Source of the DNA: Oxytricha trifallax
Lineage: Eukaryota; Ciliophora; Spirotrichea; Sporadotrichida; Oxytrichidae
NCBI GenBank assembly: GCA_000711775.1
Contig: ARYC01000128.1
Location: 124,001 to 188,000, forward strand
Direction of reading: 5' to 3'
DNA length: 64,000 nucleotides
Shown: positions 24,470 to 37,577 of the stretch, piece by piece
Numbering within the stretch: the stretch's first letter is position 1
Layout of the letters: each line of letters starts with the position of its first letter
Notes under the pieces: generated by a model
The model's input: the letters and a program-made list of their open reading frames with translations, nothing else
Told to the model about the DNA's origin: nothing
The model's database searches: none
Made by a program: the position numbers and the translations under genes

Positions 24470-25310
24470 AAGAAAATTAGCATTAAAATACTTGAATATG
24501 GATGAGAAAACTTTGTTTATGATGTTAAAAGAGAATCCTTGGTTGGTAGTAGTTGTGGAAAGAAACCTGCTTTAGGCAATGGAACAACAATCAAACCTCC
24601 ATGTGTAGGTAACAATAGTAGAAACTTTGATAAATCCTATGATGTACTAGATAAGTTGAAGAAAATTTAAGGGTTGAATCCAATCACCACGATGAGACAA
24701 GCTTGCATTTTTTGTCTCTCTAATTGATGAAGGTCCTGATTCTGACTTTATTTAGATGTTAGTGGAATGTTATTGATAGAAATCCAAACTTGTCATTTGA
24801 TGATAAAGCAGACTTGAAAGATAGCAATAAAGTTCTGAAAGTAGCAGGGCTTATACTTATATTATTATTGATCAAATACAAAAGAATTAGAAGCTAATTC
24901 AATTTAAAATAATAATATATAGGCATAAGTTTGATATTTATAATTTCAAATGCAATAAATTAGACAAATATTGCAATAGCTTTCATTTTATTAGTGGATA
25001 GATTGTAAATATTTAGCATACAGCAATAAATTATATGATAGATGATTGGTTATTTTAAAATAGTTTAATTAATATGTTCTAGTGAAGAGATATAAATTCA
25101 TGGCATGCTTTACTTGCTATTATGATAAGAAGTTCTTAATAAATAGAATTTGCGATTAAATTTTAAGCAATTTCGCATTTGGAGAAAAATTTTAGCTGCG
25201 GTACAAAATTTACAAATAATAGTTTCTTCAAAATTTCATGCCTCTATTGATAACTTGCTTTTGATAAATTATAATAGTTACGCATCAAAAGTTATTATAA
25301 ATGAGAAATA
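24470..25310 (+). CDS. coding-like, possible membrane protein
   Basis: Plus-strand frames with TAA/TAG as Gln give a Cys-containing soluble part (about 24,510-24,705). In another frame, a stretch of more than 100 codons (about 24,740-25,040) follows with three or so hydrophobic segments typical of membrane helices. More open sequence follows to 25,310. In-frame TGAs interrupt it. The foldback element at 25,511 and a further plus-strand coding-like block at 26.1-26.6 kb follow. No family recognised. Confidence 0.35.
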
Positions 25311-25510
25311 AGTGCTTAAATTATAATGTAAAAATGACATACTTCCATTTGTCATAAGAATTATTATATATCATAGTTTTAATTACTTTTGAATAATTCT
25401 TAGATTCTTTAATTTATGCATATTTTTGTCTTAATTCTTTAAGGATATTGAATATAAGAAGACTATTGAAAGTTATTTTGATATAAATGAAACTGTGCTT
25501 TTAATTATAC

Positions 25511-26099
25511 GGGGGGGGCCATATCTGAACCAAAAATATTTAATTATAGTTTAAAAAAGTTGGCGTACTTGCTCAGAGTCAAATTAGGGTAAAAAAACAC
25601 GAAATAATTATTTTCAGATACGAGAGATTTCTCTCTAGAGTTGTAACACATAAAATGAGTCTCAGTTTTAATTACATTAATTTATATATTTTTTCATATA
25701 TTTTTGTTCAATTTATACTCTTTTAAACTATATTACTTATTCAAAATATTGTTTAAGTTATTTTTCACATTTAAATTACTTGAATATAACATGTATTATT
25801 AAAAATTAGCATTTTTTTATCTTATAATATCTTGAAAGATAACTTAAACAAGATTTTGAATAAGTAATATAGTTTAAAAGAGTATAAATTGAACAAAAAT
25901 ATATGAAAAAATATAAAAATTAATGTAATTTTATGATAAAACTGAGACTCATTTTATGTGTTACAATTCTAGAGAGAAATCTTTCGTATCTGAAAATAAT
26001 TATTTCGTGTTCTTTGACCCTAATTTGACTCTGAGCAAGTACGCGAACTTTTTTAAACTATAATTAAATATCTTTGGTTCAGATATGGCCCCCCCCCCC
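25511..26099. mobile_element. 589 bp foldback element with poly-G/poly-C ends, 8 bp TSD
   Basis: Nearly the whole element is an inverted repeat: arms of about 260 bp on each side of a short loop near 25,790. It begins with eight G and ends with eleven C. The direct repeat AATTATAC flanks it at 25503-25510 and 26100-26107, good evidence for insertion by a transposase. It has no coding capacity, so it is a non-autonomous MITE/foldback element. Arms are highly similar, with a few substitutions and indels. Confidence 0.88.
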
Positions 26100-26126
26100 A
26101 ATTATACTTAGGTTCTTTTAAATTCA

Positions 26127-26609
26127 ATGCTGATCAAGGCTGCAGCTTCATTAAAAAGTACTGCTGTTTTTAATATAATTGTATTTATTTGTTTCAAAAT
26201 CGAAGATAAGAGTGAAAAACTTGATAGGATCTTGCTAGAAATGGCAAGATCCTATTCATCAACAACTACTTTAATGGATGAAGTCGATTCACATGCAAGT
26301 CCAAAAGATTATCATGAGGGACCTGAGGAAAGCAAAACAGTAATATCAGAGTTGGTTATAAAGATATATAATGTTGACCCATACTCAAGCACTGGTAATT
26401 ACAATAAGCCAGATAAAACAGAATTAAAAAATCATTATAATGTTAACACCAACGAATGACCTCAAGTCTAGGATGATGCTTTCGGAAAAATATTAGAGGG
26501 AAGAGTTTAAATTCAAGCTCCAAAAAAGATTGGCAAACGCTAACTGCTTAAGATTAATTTGAACGATTTAAAGATTGAATAATAAGTAAATTACGAGTTT
26601 TTTGCTTGA
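26127..26609 (+). CDS. coding-like block with in-frame TGA
   Basis: Open from ATG 26127 to TGA 26457-26459 (110 codons), then in the same register to TGA 26607-26609 (49 more codons). The first part is hydrophilic after a short hydrophobic start; the second is Gln/Lys-rich. It begins 20 bp past the foldback element's target duplication, so it may be the continuation of the 24.5-25.3 kb region. Confidence 0.4.
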
Positions 26610-26899
26610 TAAATCGATGCGCTTGTGTAACTGATATATTAGTGTCTGTAGGGAAGCAGTTATGATTCTAATGCGTAACGCTTTTTTAGAAAGGGTATGA
26701 TTTTAATAACATTGGAAAATAGCATAAGAAAAGTTAAACCCCATAATGATTTAGATGAGGCTTTTTAGAATATACAGAAGTCTGTTAGTAACAAAAGTTT
26801 GAGGTAATATGAGTTTTTGATATGAAGTAATTTAGAACTTTATGATTTTAATTGAATAATAAAAAATGTTAAAGGTTATATTTTATAATAATATTCATT

Positions 26900-29800
26900 C
26901 AAATTAATTAAAAAATGATTATAAAATATATTTATTCATTGATTCTACATTTAATATCATCTTTATCAATTAATATAAAAGTTTAATCACATTATTTTAA
27001 GAGTAAAAATTATGTTAAATATAATATAAGCTTAAAATATTACTTTATGTATTTAGATAAAGAAGTAATTATATCACAAAAAACAAAATGAATTCCAATC
27101 ATCTTGCAAAGATTCGATATCGTTAATTAATGAATTATTTCCCATATCCAAGGCTTTCTCCCTTGATGTATTGTAATTGTAAATATATTTCAATTTTTAA
27201 TAAGTTTTTCTATGTCTTCCTACTATAAAGAATATAGGAACTTCTCCCTACTATCGCTTCTCCAAAAGACTTTATGCTTCTATGAGACTCACTAAGCATG
27301 AATTAAGATAAAGTAAGAAATTAGGGTTAAAGTCATACAATTATGGTTATTCGCATAGATTCATTCTAAAAAAAGACAGGCAAGTCCTTTAAAGTTATTT
27401 AAAATTAATTACATATTTTTAAGTTAAACATAATATTTTTGTGAGACTTAATTGTCTAAGATTTATAAGAGGAATTTATAAATCATAATTTATAAAAGAA
27501 AATTAATCAAATAAATTAATATTAATATATAATAAAATATAATCTTAAGTAGGTGTTTATGAAAATGATGGGTGGCTTCTCAATAAAAAATGTAAGTCAC
27601 AAAATTAAATATATAAAAAGATTATATTTAAGCAAAACTCTTCAGTAGGAGTAACGACATAAGAAAACTGAGAGCTTAGAGACACTTGAAAAAGAGAGAA
27701 ATAACAAAATAAATATGACCAGATGGAGAAATTATATTAAAGTTAATACTATCAAGATATAGCTATTCTAATATTCTATTTCTGCTATCATCTATGCATA
27801 CAATTATTTTATTTAAATTCATTTCAAAATATATTTACTGATTTTTTAATTATTTTTCATAAATAAATTATAAAGTATTTCAAAATGATGCCAAAAATTA
27901 TCACTTAAAAATTTCAGATCAAAAAGCCAGAAAATATCTTTATCAATTTCTTATATGAGAATAGAATAGTAATTATGAAGAATTTGTTAACTCAATAATT
28001 GACTAAACATCACAGTGATTTAATGCATTATTTTGGAAATTTACTTATTGTAGATTTAATACAAAAATCCATCATCACATTAGAGAGTCCTATAGAGATA
28101 GATAATTAAGCTGGATAAATTCAAAAACAATTCGATCTGACCTAAATATCCAGAAATTAATGACAAAGTTTAAAGAAAGATAAATTTTAATTTTCTTTTA
28201 GATAGGCATCCTTGAAAACCCCTAAAATTACATATATAATGAAAATAAATTTACGTTTCACATTAAGGACAGACAAAGTTTTCAAAAAGATAATATTACT
28301 AATTTGCCTTATTTTGCACTCTATTTCATTTGAGCACACATTAAGAAAACTTGAAGTTTTTAAATAAATATTTTGTGATTTACCTACTTCAGAAAATTAA
28401 ACTCTTTTTTATTATTATTAGATAAAGATTGAAGAAAACACTTGAAGAAGAGTTTAATTACTAAATCTTGCTGGAAACTTCATCTTTTATTTCTTGGCAT
28501 ATAATTACTTTCTTGGGTGGTAGACTCACATCTATAAAATTGTATATTGTGTACCTGATTTCAAATTTACAAAAATTACATTCTTACTCAATTCAACCAT
28601 CTTCTCTACTAGGCAATTTGCAAATTCAATCGTTTTTAGGCAGAGAAAAAGCTATGGCTTACTCTATTTAACATTAATGATGGATGAATAAAAATCATCA
28701 AACAACGTGCTTTAGAAGGCAGAGAGCATTTGCAGAATTACTAGCAAATCGATAAAATATTATTAATTGAGGTGATGAGCTCATGATCTCCTCAAGTTAA
28801 CTGGATGAAGAGACCTGCTTGGATTGCTTTTCATATTATGATAAAAGATCAAGATATAGGATTGCAAAATAGGATGATGTTTTCCATTCTCAGGTAGATT
28901 TGAAAATTTAAAGAACTTAAGAATTAGAATATCTTAAGGAAACGATGTTAATGATTTGTTATCAGATATTGATGATCTTGGCATTGAACTCAATTAGTAA
29001 AATATATTGTCAAAGATATACCAGGATCATTATATAAATATTAATTATTTAAAAGATTGCCTGAATTATCAAAAATATATTCTAAGGTATTTTCCAATTA
29101 TTATTATTGATGATAAATATTTCAAGAAATATCTCTTAAGGGTGGAAAAATATATATATTTATCTAAGTTATTTATTTACAAGACAATATTGCTAATTAC
29201 TATTCTTATGAAGTTTAATTAATAGATGAATAAATTAAAAATTTTTATTTACAACGAAGTATATAGTATACTTTAATGAATACCTTTTCCATAACATTTA
29301 TGTTTTATTTGAATTTCACTAATCTTGAGCTATAAGTTGATAAATTAAGTCAATAAATCATAAAATATTTAAAACGAAATAAGTGATAAAGTTACAAAAA
29401 ATACTCAAAAATTTTATATTAACAAAACATATTTCACCCTTTTCATTATCTAAACACTGATCATTAATATTTCAGTGTTTGACCTGAATAATCTGGGTAG
29501 TTTCTATGATTGTTATTTTTTAAGTAATTTTTTTCAATGACTATGAGAATTATAAGTTTTTATTTATATATCAGACTGGATTATTATTGTTTGAATTATT
29601 ATCATTATTTACAACTATACTTGAGGTTTAAGAAAGCTAAAGTAATAATAGGCAAAAGCACTTACTGTACTGTGATTTTATTGCCTTTGTTCTTAATTTT
29701 TTAAACATTCAAATTACTCTTTATATTTTTTATGTTAAGCAAATTCTACTAAATGCTCCCTTCATAGAGCCATCTTCAATAGCATCATTATTATCATTGT

Positions 29801-31680
29801 TTAAAATTAAGAATAAGCTATCATCAAGGTCTTAATCTTCTCTCAACTCATATTAATATGTAATTAGTATTTATGCTTAGGCCATCATTTGATACTTAAT
29901 CACATTTTCTTCTGACTGATTCTAGTTTTAAATAAATTATAGCAGTGCTAGATATTTAAGGTTAACAGTCTAATCTGAAGAATCAATATAATTTATTATT
30001 AGAAATTCTTGTCATCCCATTTGAAGTCTCTATTGATATTATTTGCTTGATCATCAAGAGCATTTCTCTAATTATCGCCCCAAGATTTGTAATTGTTTTA
30101 GTCCTAATAAACATATTTTTATATTTATGAAGATACGTTTAGTTAAATATTTTACTGATTTTATATATATATCTATTAGTAAATTGCCTTTGACACTGAT
30201 TATATGATTAACCATATTATTACTATTTATTAATTATTAAAACCTTATATACAACCACCTTTATATTAATCATTATTACTCATAAAGTGCTAATTATTCT
30301 GAATGATAACGATTAATGTGGCTTCTTTCGGTGTTTAACCAAGTCAACCAACATATTTTAATGAAAACATGATAGAATTCCAGCAAATTACTATACATTT
30401 TTAAAGTTTAATGTCTATTATCCTCAAAAGAATCTGAATAAGTTATATCTATTATTAATAAAGCATTTAAATTGAAATAAATACATCCTCATGAGTCTTT
30501 CATCTTTAATAGCATTTATAATGTGTTAAAGCTATATTAGAGTGTTAGTTTCATGAATTTCTTCTTGTTTCTCTTGATCTTTTTCTTTTCTTTCATAAAT
30601 TTATAATCCAGATAAGCATTAAATAAAAATTATACATGATGGATCAAATAACTTTACTGTTTAAATTAGATAGGCACTTTCATGTTAGTCAAGTTTATAT
30701 GCAACATTGTTATTCTCATCATCTTTATTTACATAATCTTGCAGTCTACATCATCTATCTTGCGATTGCTCAACCCAACATTTTACAGTATGTGTTCCTA
30801 TGTCTATTTCCTTAGTGAGTTCCTCTTTGAAAAAGAAGTTATTAATAGATAGAAGAGATTTATGTTTCAGTGGATTGTATGTCATCAAATAACTGACTAG
30901 ATAGAGGCATTGTAATGTCATAATGTTTAATGTTAAAGTCAAGTTTTACCATTTTTTAATTTTATAAAATTAATATTAGTCAACTTTATTAAAAGTCATT
31001 TGACTATAATATCACGCTGAATTAATTTATTTCTAAAATTAACACAATTTATTGATAAATAAATTATTTATATAATTTTGATAATATATATCTTTTAGAA
31101 TATGTAAAAATTGAGTTATTAAGTTTATATAAGCTATATGCTCTAGTAATTAATAATACTATTTTATAATATATTTTGAAGTTTGATTTATTTCAATAAT
31201 CAAAACTTTTGAAAAGATATGAGATTAACTATTTATTATTAATTAATGCAAGCTTAAGATATTTTAAATTCAAAGTTTAATTCTCAAATACCACTTTATG
31301 ACGGACTTAATTTAAAGGAATGTCTAAATACTTTATTTTTATCTTAAAATGTTTTAAAATTATTTAATATTATTGATTCATTTGCGCATTACTACCATCG
31401 CTATATTACCATTATAATTGATAATAAAGTAATAATAAATGTATTTTTTTAAAATATAACCTAAGTTTGAAATTAAAAATGGTATTAAAACTATTCATGC
31501 TTTAATCCGATTATTAACGTAATATATGAAAGCCTAATCAATAAATATAGCCATTACATTCGACAAGATTTTAATTTTAAATTAAAAATGCATCTTATAG
31601 TCTATAATCATTCATATTTATTATATTAATTTTTTCAAAAAAACTATTATCTTTTTTATATTAAACTATTTTAATCTTGG
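26900..31680. other. long AT-rich stretch
   Basis: Mostly very AT-rich. Plus-strand openness around 28,450-29,000 may be remnant coding, but I cannot support a gene. A short hairpin (AACACTGA with TCAGTGTT) lies near 29,455-29,481. No element ends found. Confidence 0.4.
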
Positions 31681-31689
31681 TTTTATACC

Positions 31690-32600
31690 ATATATAGAGC
31701 TTTAGCTTCTCTTTCTGTCAAAGCTCTGCATGCTTACAACATCATTAGTGTCTAAGGTATAGAGAAATATACAGATACTTTGCTTGACTAAGTGAGCCTA
31801 GACTTTTTTATCATAGAGAAAATGAGAAATCTGTGGATGTCCCGCATTGTCGAGGCATTCTTAACTGTAAGTCCCTTTATGCCAGGCGCAACAGATATAC
31901 TTTAAACAAGAAAAGAAGTACTTGCATCTTTCTTTGAATTTTTACTGATTATGATTTGAAGTAGTATATGTTGGTTGAGTCGGGCTTAATAAGGAAGACT
32001 AGACAATCATGCCTGAGAATGCTGTTAAGCTATTTCTTGTTTTTGCATCTCTTAGACAAGTAAGTTACTCTTTGTTCATTAAGTTCTAATACCAAGGTAC
32101 TATTTGTCAATTTAAAGAACCAAATATTTGCTGATAAAGTCAAAGATTCTGCTTTAATACAATTTTCATTTCACTATTGCTCTCTGTATGATTTTATTTA
32201 CTCATTCATGCCATATTAGGAAAAGTTTATTTGTCAATCAATAATTTCAATGCCTGCTAAAAATTTTTGCTCCAGTAAGTGCTAGTAGTCCTCCTCTTGT
32301 CTTCTGGCTATAGCTGCCTCATGAATCTTCAAATCTTTATGGAATTAACCTAAAGTCTATAAGGAATATCATAGTGCCTAAAAGTCTATCCTTAACCTAA
32401 ATTTGTGGATTAAACCAAGCTAAAATGTCAAAACAGAACAATCATCTAAATCCTGGTAGAATATGTAAAGATCCTTTTAGAGTTAAAGTTTGGCTGTTCT
32501 GGTAGTGAGATTATTGACAATTTTAAGTGGTGCTACTGGAGAAGGATCAAAATTTTAAAGGAATTGAACTTAGTGAATGGCCCTGCCAAGTAAATGGCTT
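31690..32600 (+). CDS. possible interrupted coding region
   Basis: Three successive plus frames of about 90, 130 and 100 codons are open, ending at TGAs near 31,955, 32,320 and 32,600. Composition is only slightly above background GC, and more than one frame is open at several points, so this is weak. Confidence 0.25.
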
Positions 32601-32759
32601 GAAAATCCTTAAAGTTAGAATTATGATAAATTTAGGATAAGCTTCAAAATTCATAAATTATTAACTATGATTTAATAGAAACAAAGTTATTTAAGGTTCC
32701 ATCTTATGATGGGGATGAAATTATTCCATCTATTAATTTTAGCTAATAATATTGATTTG

Positions 32760-35030
32760 TATAAAAATTAAATAATCTATCATCTTATATGAATTATTAT
32801 TATATGAAACATTGCAATTTTAGCCACTTTATCAAAATAGTAGTATGGATATATGTTTGAGTTAGATAAAATTTTGAAAGTTTCCTATTATTAACGAAAA
32901 ATTACTTAAAATCCTATTTAAATATTACATTCATTCATGAGCATATTGGATATATCCTGATTCTCATTCATTATTGTATCAGATTATGTACTGATCAAAT
33001 TTTAATTCTTAATAATAGGGTATGTATAGTTTATTTATAAAAATGAAGACTTAGTGATGATTGGTTGTATAGCTCTACATATCAGGAAAAATATGCTGAA
33101 TAAAAGCATAGTCTGTCTTTATTCTTACATTATTCTGTAATTATAGAAGAATTATGGTCGGAGCTAGGAGACAGCAGTTCACATAATAATTCCTATAATT
33201 ATAAATGCAGGTAAGATTATTTGCTCAATTCTTCTATAATTCATAAATTATCATCTTTATATTTTATTGGAGCCATCACAAATTTCTGTTTATAAGGTAC
33301 ATTGCCAATGCAACCTATGAAAAATTAAGATTTTTTATTGTACGTCATGATTCTAATTTCCTACAACCATTTTAATAATTCGAAATCATTGATTAAGAAA
33401 TTAATTTATGGAATTAAGGTTTAAAAAGATAAAGTCTAAGATTGTTAAGATTTTCTTAAAAGATGAAGCTGATTAAAGCACTTGTATCGCAGAAGTGAGC
33501 ATAGCTCAAGTATAGACACAAAAGTTGAATAATGAAGATTATGTAACGACAAATTTGATAAATTTAAGGAACATTACAGTTTATTATGTAAAAAAGTGAC
33601 AATAAGATATAAGTATATAGTTAGCTTTTACTATAAACTAGAGGATTCATGAGAATTTAGGAATTTCAAATGCTTAACTATATTGATGCTAAAGAAACTA
33701 ATAGAATAATTAAACTAAATTATTTTAAGTATCTATCTAGATAGCAACTAAATACAAAAATTTGACAAGATAACGCATAAGATTTATACAAAGTATCCAT
33801 TATAAGATTTATTACCGTAAAAAGAAAGATTAAAAGTGCTTATTATGATGAAAGAATTATAATAGAAATATTAGAGAATCATTAATAAAATACTCTTTTC
33901 CAGTCTTAGGATAGCATACTAAGCTATAGTTTTTCCTAGATAATTGAAGATCATGAGTAAAGAAAAGGAGTTGAAGCAAAAGAATTTAAACTTAACTCAG
34001 AGATCTTTGAGTTTTTGGAAGTCTTAATAGCTAAACTTCTCAAAGATTATGGACAGACATGGTATTTCATACTATAAATTACGAGGGTATCTTAACAATC
34101 ACTAAAAATAGCTTATTTTTGAAATCTTAATAAGTTAATAGAGGCAAGTAAAAGAAGATGTACATTAAAAAAATCCATCATTTAAAGCTAATATGTTAGG
34201 ATAAGACTAACTTTCTTATATATGAGACATACACAAATAATTTATGTAAAGACCCAGTATCATTGTAATAAAAAAGATGGTTCAAAGCTCCCAAGAAATG
34301 GAAAAAATGTGGACATATAAGTATAAAATATACAATGAACCTTCACAACAATAATAGAAAGCTTCAGTATTTGTTAGTATACAGCATAATAATTCAATAA
34401 TTCCTTAATGAAATCTAGAAAACTATTAATATTGATGGTATATATATATATATATCAGTACTTAGCTAGACTGAAGATTGAAGAAGAGGATGTACAGCAA
34501 GTTAATTAGTTATATTGTGAATAAAGTTCAACATTCTTATAGGCTTGTTAGATGAAATTAGTTATTGAATTATCAAGCAATGGAGAGAGGAATAATACAG
34601 TGAATTGAGAAATTACTAATCAAAATTTATTTATCATTTTGTTCAAGCTTTCAATTACATTAGATGATATAGATTTAGATTAACAGTAGATTAAAAAATA
34701 CTGTTCTCATTATTCATAACTCTCTCTATCACAGAACATTAAAAGTAATGTAAATTATGACATGAAACAATGGCCTTCAAAATTCTTGAGCTTTTTCATT
34801 TGAAACTGGTTTATACATAATTATGTACTCTTGAATTAAGAATTTAGTCCGCACAATTTGCATAAAACCCCAAGAGTATAATTTTAAGCAATTTGGGTGA
34901 ATTAGTTGTAATTTGTAATTAAAATAAAGAAATAATAAGTTTTGATTTAAGTCGTCTACAAGTTATTTGCATCAATAATAATTCGAAATTACGAAAATAT
35001 AATTTGATTAATGTACTAAAACATGGAAAA
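32760..35030. other. AT-rich stretch, no supported gene
   Basis: AT-rich DNA with a short (TA)n run near 34,440-34,455. Purine-rich patches at 33.4-34.7 kb are open in several frames but show no motif. Confidence 0.4.
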
Positions 35031-35164
35031 AAAAGTGAAACCCCATTAGCTTAATTAGAGGGGTGTTTGAGATTAGTGAAAAATATATCTAAATGCTTAA
35101 ATTATGAAAATGTTTTATCAATCACTTATCAGTAAAATGTACCTATATCATGAATGTGGGAGTG

Positions 35165-35375
35165 AAGCTAGCGAACTAGAGCCATGCCATGACAACCCCA
35201 TCGCTGACCTCTAGTGGGGGGATCTTACACATCCATAATGCTGTCGAAGGGAGGGATGTACTGCTTGGTCCTGACCCTATCATAGTAAGAGAAGATCTTG
35301 GCGATTCTGGCGTGGATCTTCCTGCTAGGGTCTGGTGCAGTGGGAGCACTCCATTTTTCTTTAATCGAATTTAAG
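35165..35375 (-). CDS. GC-rich MDS-like segment 3 of minus gene
   Basis: GC-rich segment with an abrupt change to AT-rich DNA on both sides. The minus frame gives a clear protein (RKIHARIAKIFSYYD, then RTKQYIPPFDSIM). It lies downstream of segments 2 and 1 in the same orientation, as expected for consecutive, unscrambled MDSs of one gene. Product unknown. Confidence 0.6.
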
Positions 35376-35484
35376 TTTTAATGCTTTAATCTTAATTAAT
35401 TAAAATAGGGCAGCTGTTTAAATTATAATTAAACCCTTAATTTAAACTATTAAACGATCAAATATTTTAAACTTACAAAATCTC
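35376..35484. other. AT-rich spacer, candidate IES
   Basis: About 110 bp of AT-rich DNA between two GC-rich coding segments. Size and composition fit an internal eliminated sequence. Pointer repeats cannot be fixed without the macronuclear sequence. Confidence 0.45.
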
Positions 35485-35640
35485 CCAGACTTTTTTGCCT
35501 TCGAGTTTTTTAGGAAATGTTGAGCTAGAGGGGCCAACTTAAGGTCATTTTGTAGCCCTTCGAAAACTAGGAGGAACTTGGGTGCTCGGGGCACACAGCA
35601 CACGCCCTGGCGGAGTTGCGCTCGATTTTCTTTTTCTCTA
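35485..35640 (-). CDS. GC-rich MDS-like segment 2 of minus gene
   Basis: The minus frame is open through the whole GC-rich block (blocks include APKFLLVFEGLQND and APLAQHFLKN). It is flanked by AT-rich spacers of about 110 and 60 bp. Product unknown. Confidence 0.6.
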
Positions 35641-35700
35641 TAATTTCAAAATAAATAAATATATTTAATTGATTAATTGATGATCCCCCAAATGTAATTG
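35641..35700. other. AT-rich spacer, candidate IES
   Basis: About 60 bp, markedly AT-rich, separating GC-rich coding segments 2 and 1. Confidence 0.45.
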
Positions 35701-36765
35701 GTAAATAAACTAACCCATTCAGACCTCCATGAGGCTCAGGTGCTTCAGAGCATCGACCAAGGAAGGAGTAAATGCCCAGGTGATCGACGCCATGTCACAA
35801 TTAGGGGCAAGAGATTATAGTCAGCGGGGGTGCCTGGAAGGTCTTTCTAGGGGAGTGGCTCAGGAAGATCTGCTTGATCTGTATAAGATTGCTTCCTAAG
35901 GCTACTAAGCTAAACTTCTCTAGATTAGAGGAAATCTCTAAATGAAATCGTAATAGCACCAGAGGAAATCCGTGAGGGTGTAGGCGTCGCTGGGCGAGGG
36001 GGGCTCTTATGAACATCTCCTGGAGGTCTTTATCAGCTGGCTTTTTGCTGGGCTTTTTAAAGATCTGTTGGTCCCTAGGTTATTAGTTGAGTGACCGTTA
36101 GGGATTTGTCCGTTAATTCTTAGGTTGTTTTATTTTCTCTAGTAATTCGTTCAGTTATCGATGCAGGTCTGGAGACAGGCACCCTACTGATCAAGTATTA
36201 GACTAAGAATCTGCACATACTTGGCCTTTTCCCTCTGAGGGCGTCCGCTCCTGATCTTCAATGTTTGAAGGCCTCATGTCTGGTCCATCGTGAAATCCTC
36301 AATGGCGGTTGGGGTTTTGTCCAGTATCTATTAGGGAGGGCCCCCACCTCTGACCTTGGGCGCGTCTCCATCGTTGTGTCTTTCCATCGTTACTCTCAGG
36401 GTTGCCTCTCTAGTCAAGTCTCCCTCCATCTCCTTCATGTAGGCTATGTCGTCGTGAAAGTCCAGCTTGCGGACTGATAGGTGGAGCTGAATACTGTGAT
36501 CTACCATCTCCTGGTAGTGAGTGGTTACATTCCTGCCAAAGATGGTTTGGGCCATGTCGTCAATCTCCTTGTATGATCTGAGGACAAAGGATAGGTTGTC
36601 CAGTAGGCACCTGAGTCGCTTCCCGAAGATGGCTTCGTCAGGAATATATGAGGGCTCGAGTTAGGCGCGGAGGGTGGGCGGCAGCAGTTGGGGGTCGAGC
36701 TCCACCGATGAAGACGAGAGGAAAGGTATGATCCTGTGAGATAATTGATTCTTAAGGCTCGGCAT
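35701..36765 (-). CDS. 5' segment of GC-rich minus-strand gene, function unknown
   Basis: ATG at 36765 opens a 163-codon frame ending at a TGA near 36,273. The product starts MPSLKNQLSHR and contains SYIPDEAIFGKRLR and HYQEMVDHSIQLH. Coding character continues to about 35,730 in other minus frames (KKPADKDLQEMFIRAPLAQ at about 36,020-36,065), so at least two frame changes are needed. GC near 50% is well above the window average. The AT-rich flank upstream of 36,780 fits a gene 5' end. No domain recognised. Confidence 0.65.
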
Positions 36766-36843
36766 CTTTAAATGTGGCAGCGATATTGATAATAATAATT
36801 AAGGGTATATATATGAGAATAAAATTTAATCAAATCAGGCCTT

Positions 36844-36943
36844 AAAAGTTGGTTGCTTTTTGATTTTTGATAGTAGGCCTATATAATATATATATATATA
36901 TATATTAGTACTTTAATAAATTTACATAAAGCAACCAACTTTT
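36844..36943. repeat. inverted repeat around a (TA)n run
   Basis: AAAAGTTGGTTGCTTT (36844-36859) and its inverse (36928-36943) flank a TA microsatellite (about 36,884-36,905), just upstream of the GC-rich minus gene. It could form a hairpin or be a small element remnant. Confidence 0.6.
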
Positions 36944-37577
36944 CTATAATAATTAAAATATAAGAATTAATTCAAATTCAAATTCAACTTAATTCAAAAA
37001 AATGCTTTTGGGGTTTTATTTAACATATTTAGCATTATTTTTAAGCTGTTTACCCTTGTAATTGTTTATTGACATCATTTATAAAAGTGCAAGGCTAGGA
37101 TATTAGTAGAAATAGTTAAAACCTTATTAGAAGATTATGTGCTTATTGCTGCTTTGTAATTGATATTTATGAAGAAAAGTAGAGTGATGTGAAGGACTGA
37201 TCAGCTTGGAGTTATCATAAATCATGTAAAAAATAAGATTAAATAAACAAATTAGCATTAAATCAATTGTTACTTTTAATTATTCAGTAAAAATGAACTT
37301 AAAAAAATACTTTATTGATTCAAGCTGACAAACTTAGCAAAATATTTTACGATAATTACTCCAACTAATTTCAAATATAAATGTTTATTTTAAGAAGATT
37401 AAACTGAAAAAATATTCAATAAAATTTATATATGAATCTTATATTTCTAAATACATGATTGAATTTAGCCCTATTCGACTGTTAAAAACATTATTTAAAT
37501 AGCTCAAATGAAATTTAAACAATAGGAATAAAAAGTAATTGATTTAAATCCGATATAAATTGAGTTAATAAAGCTTA

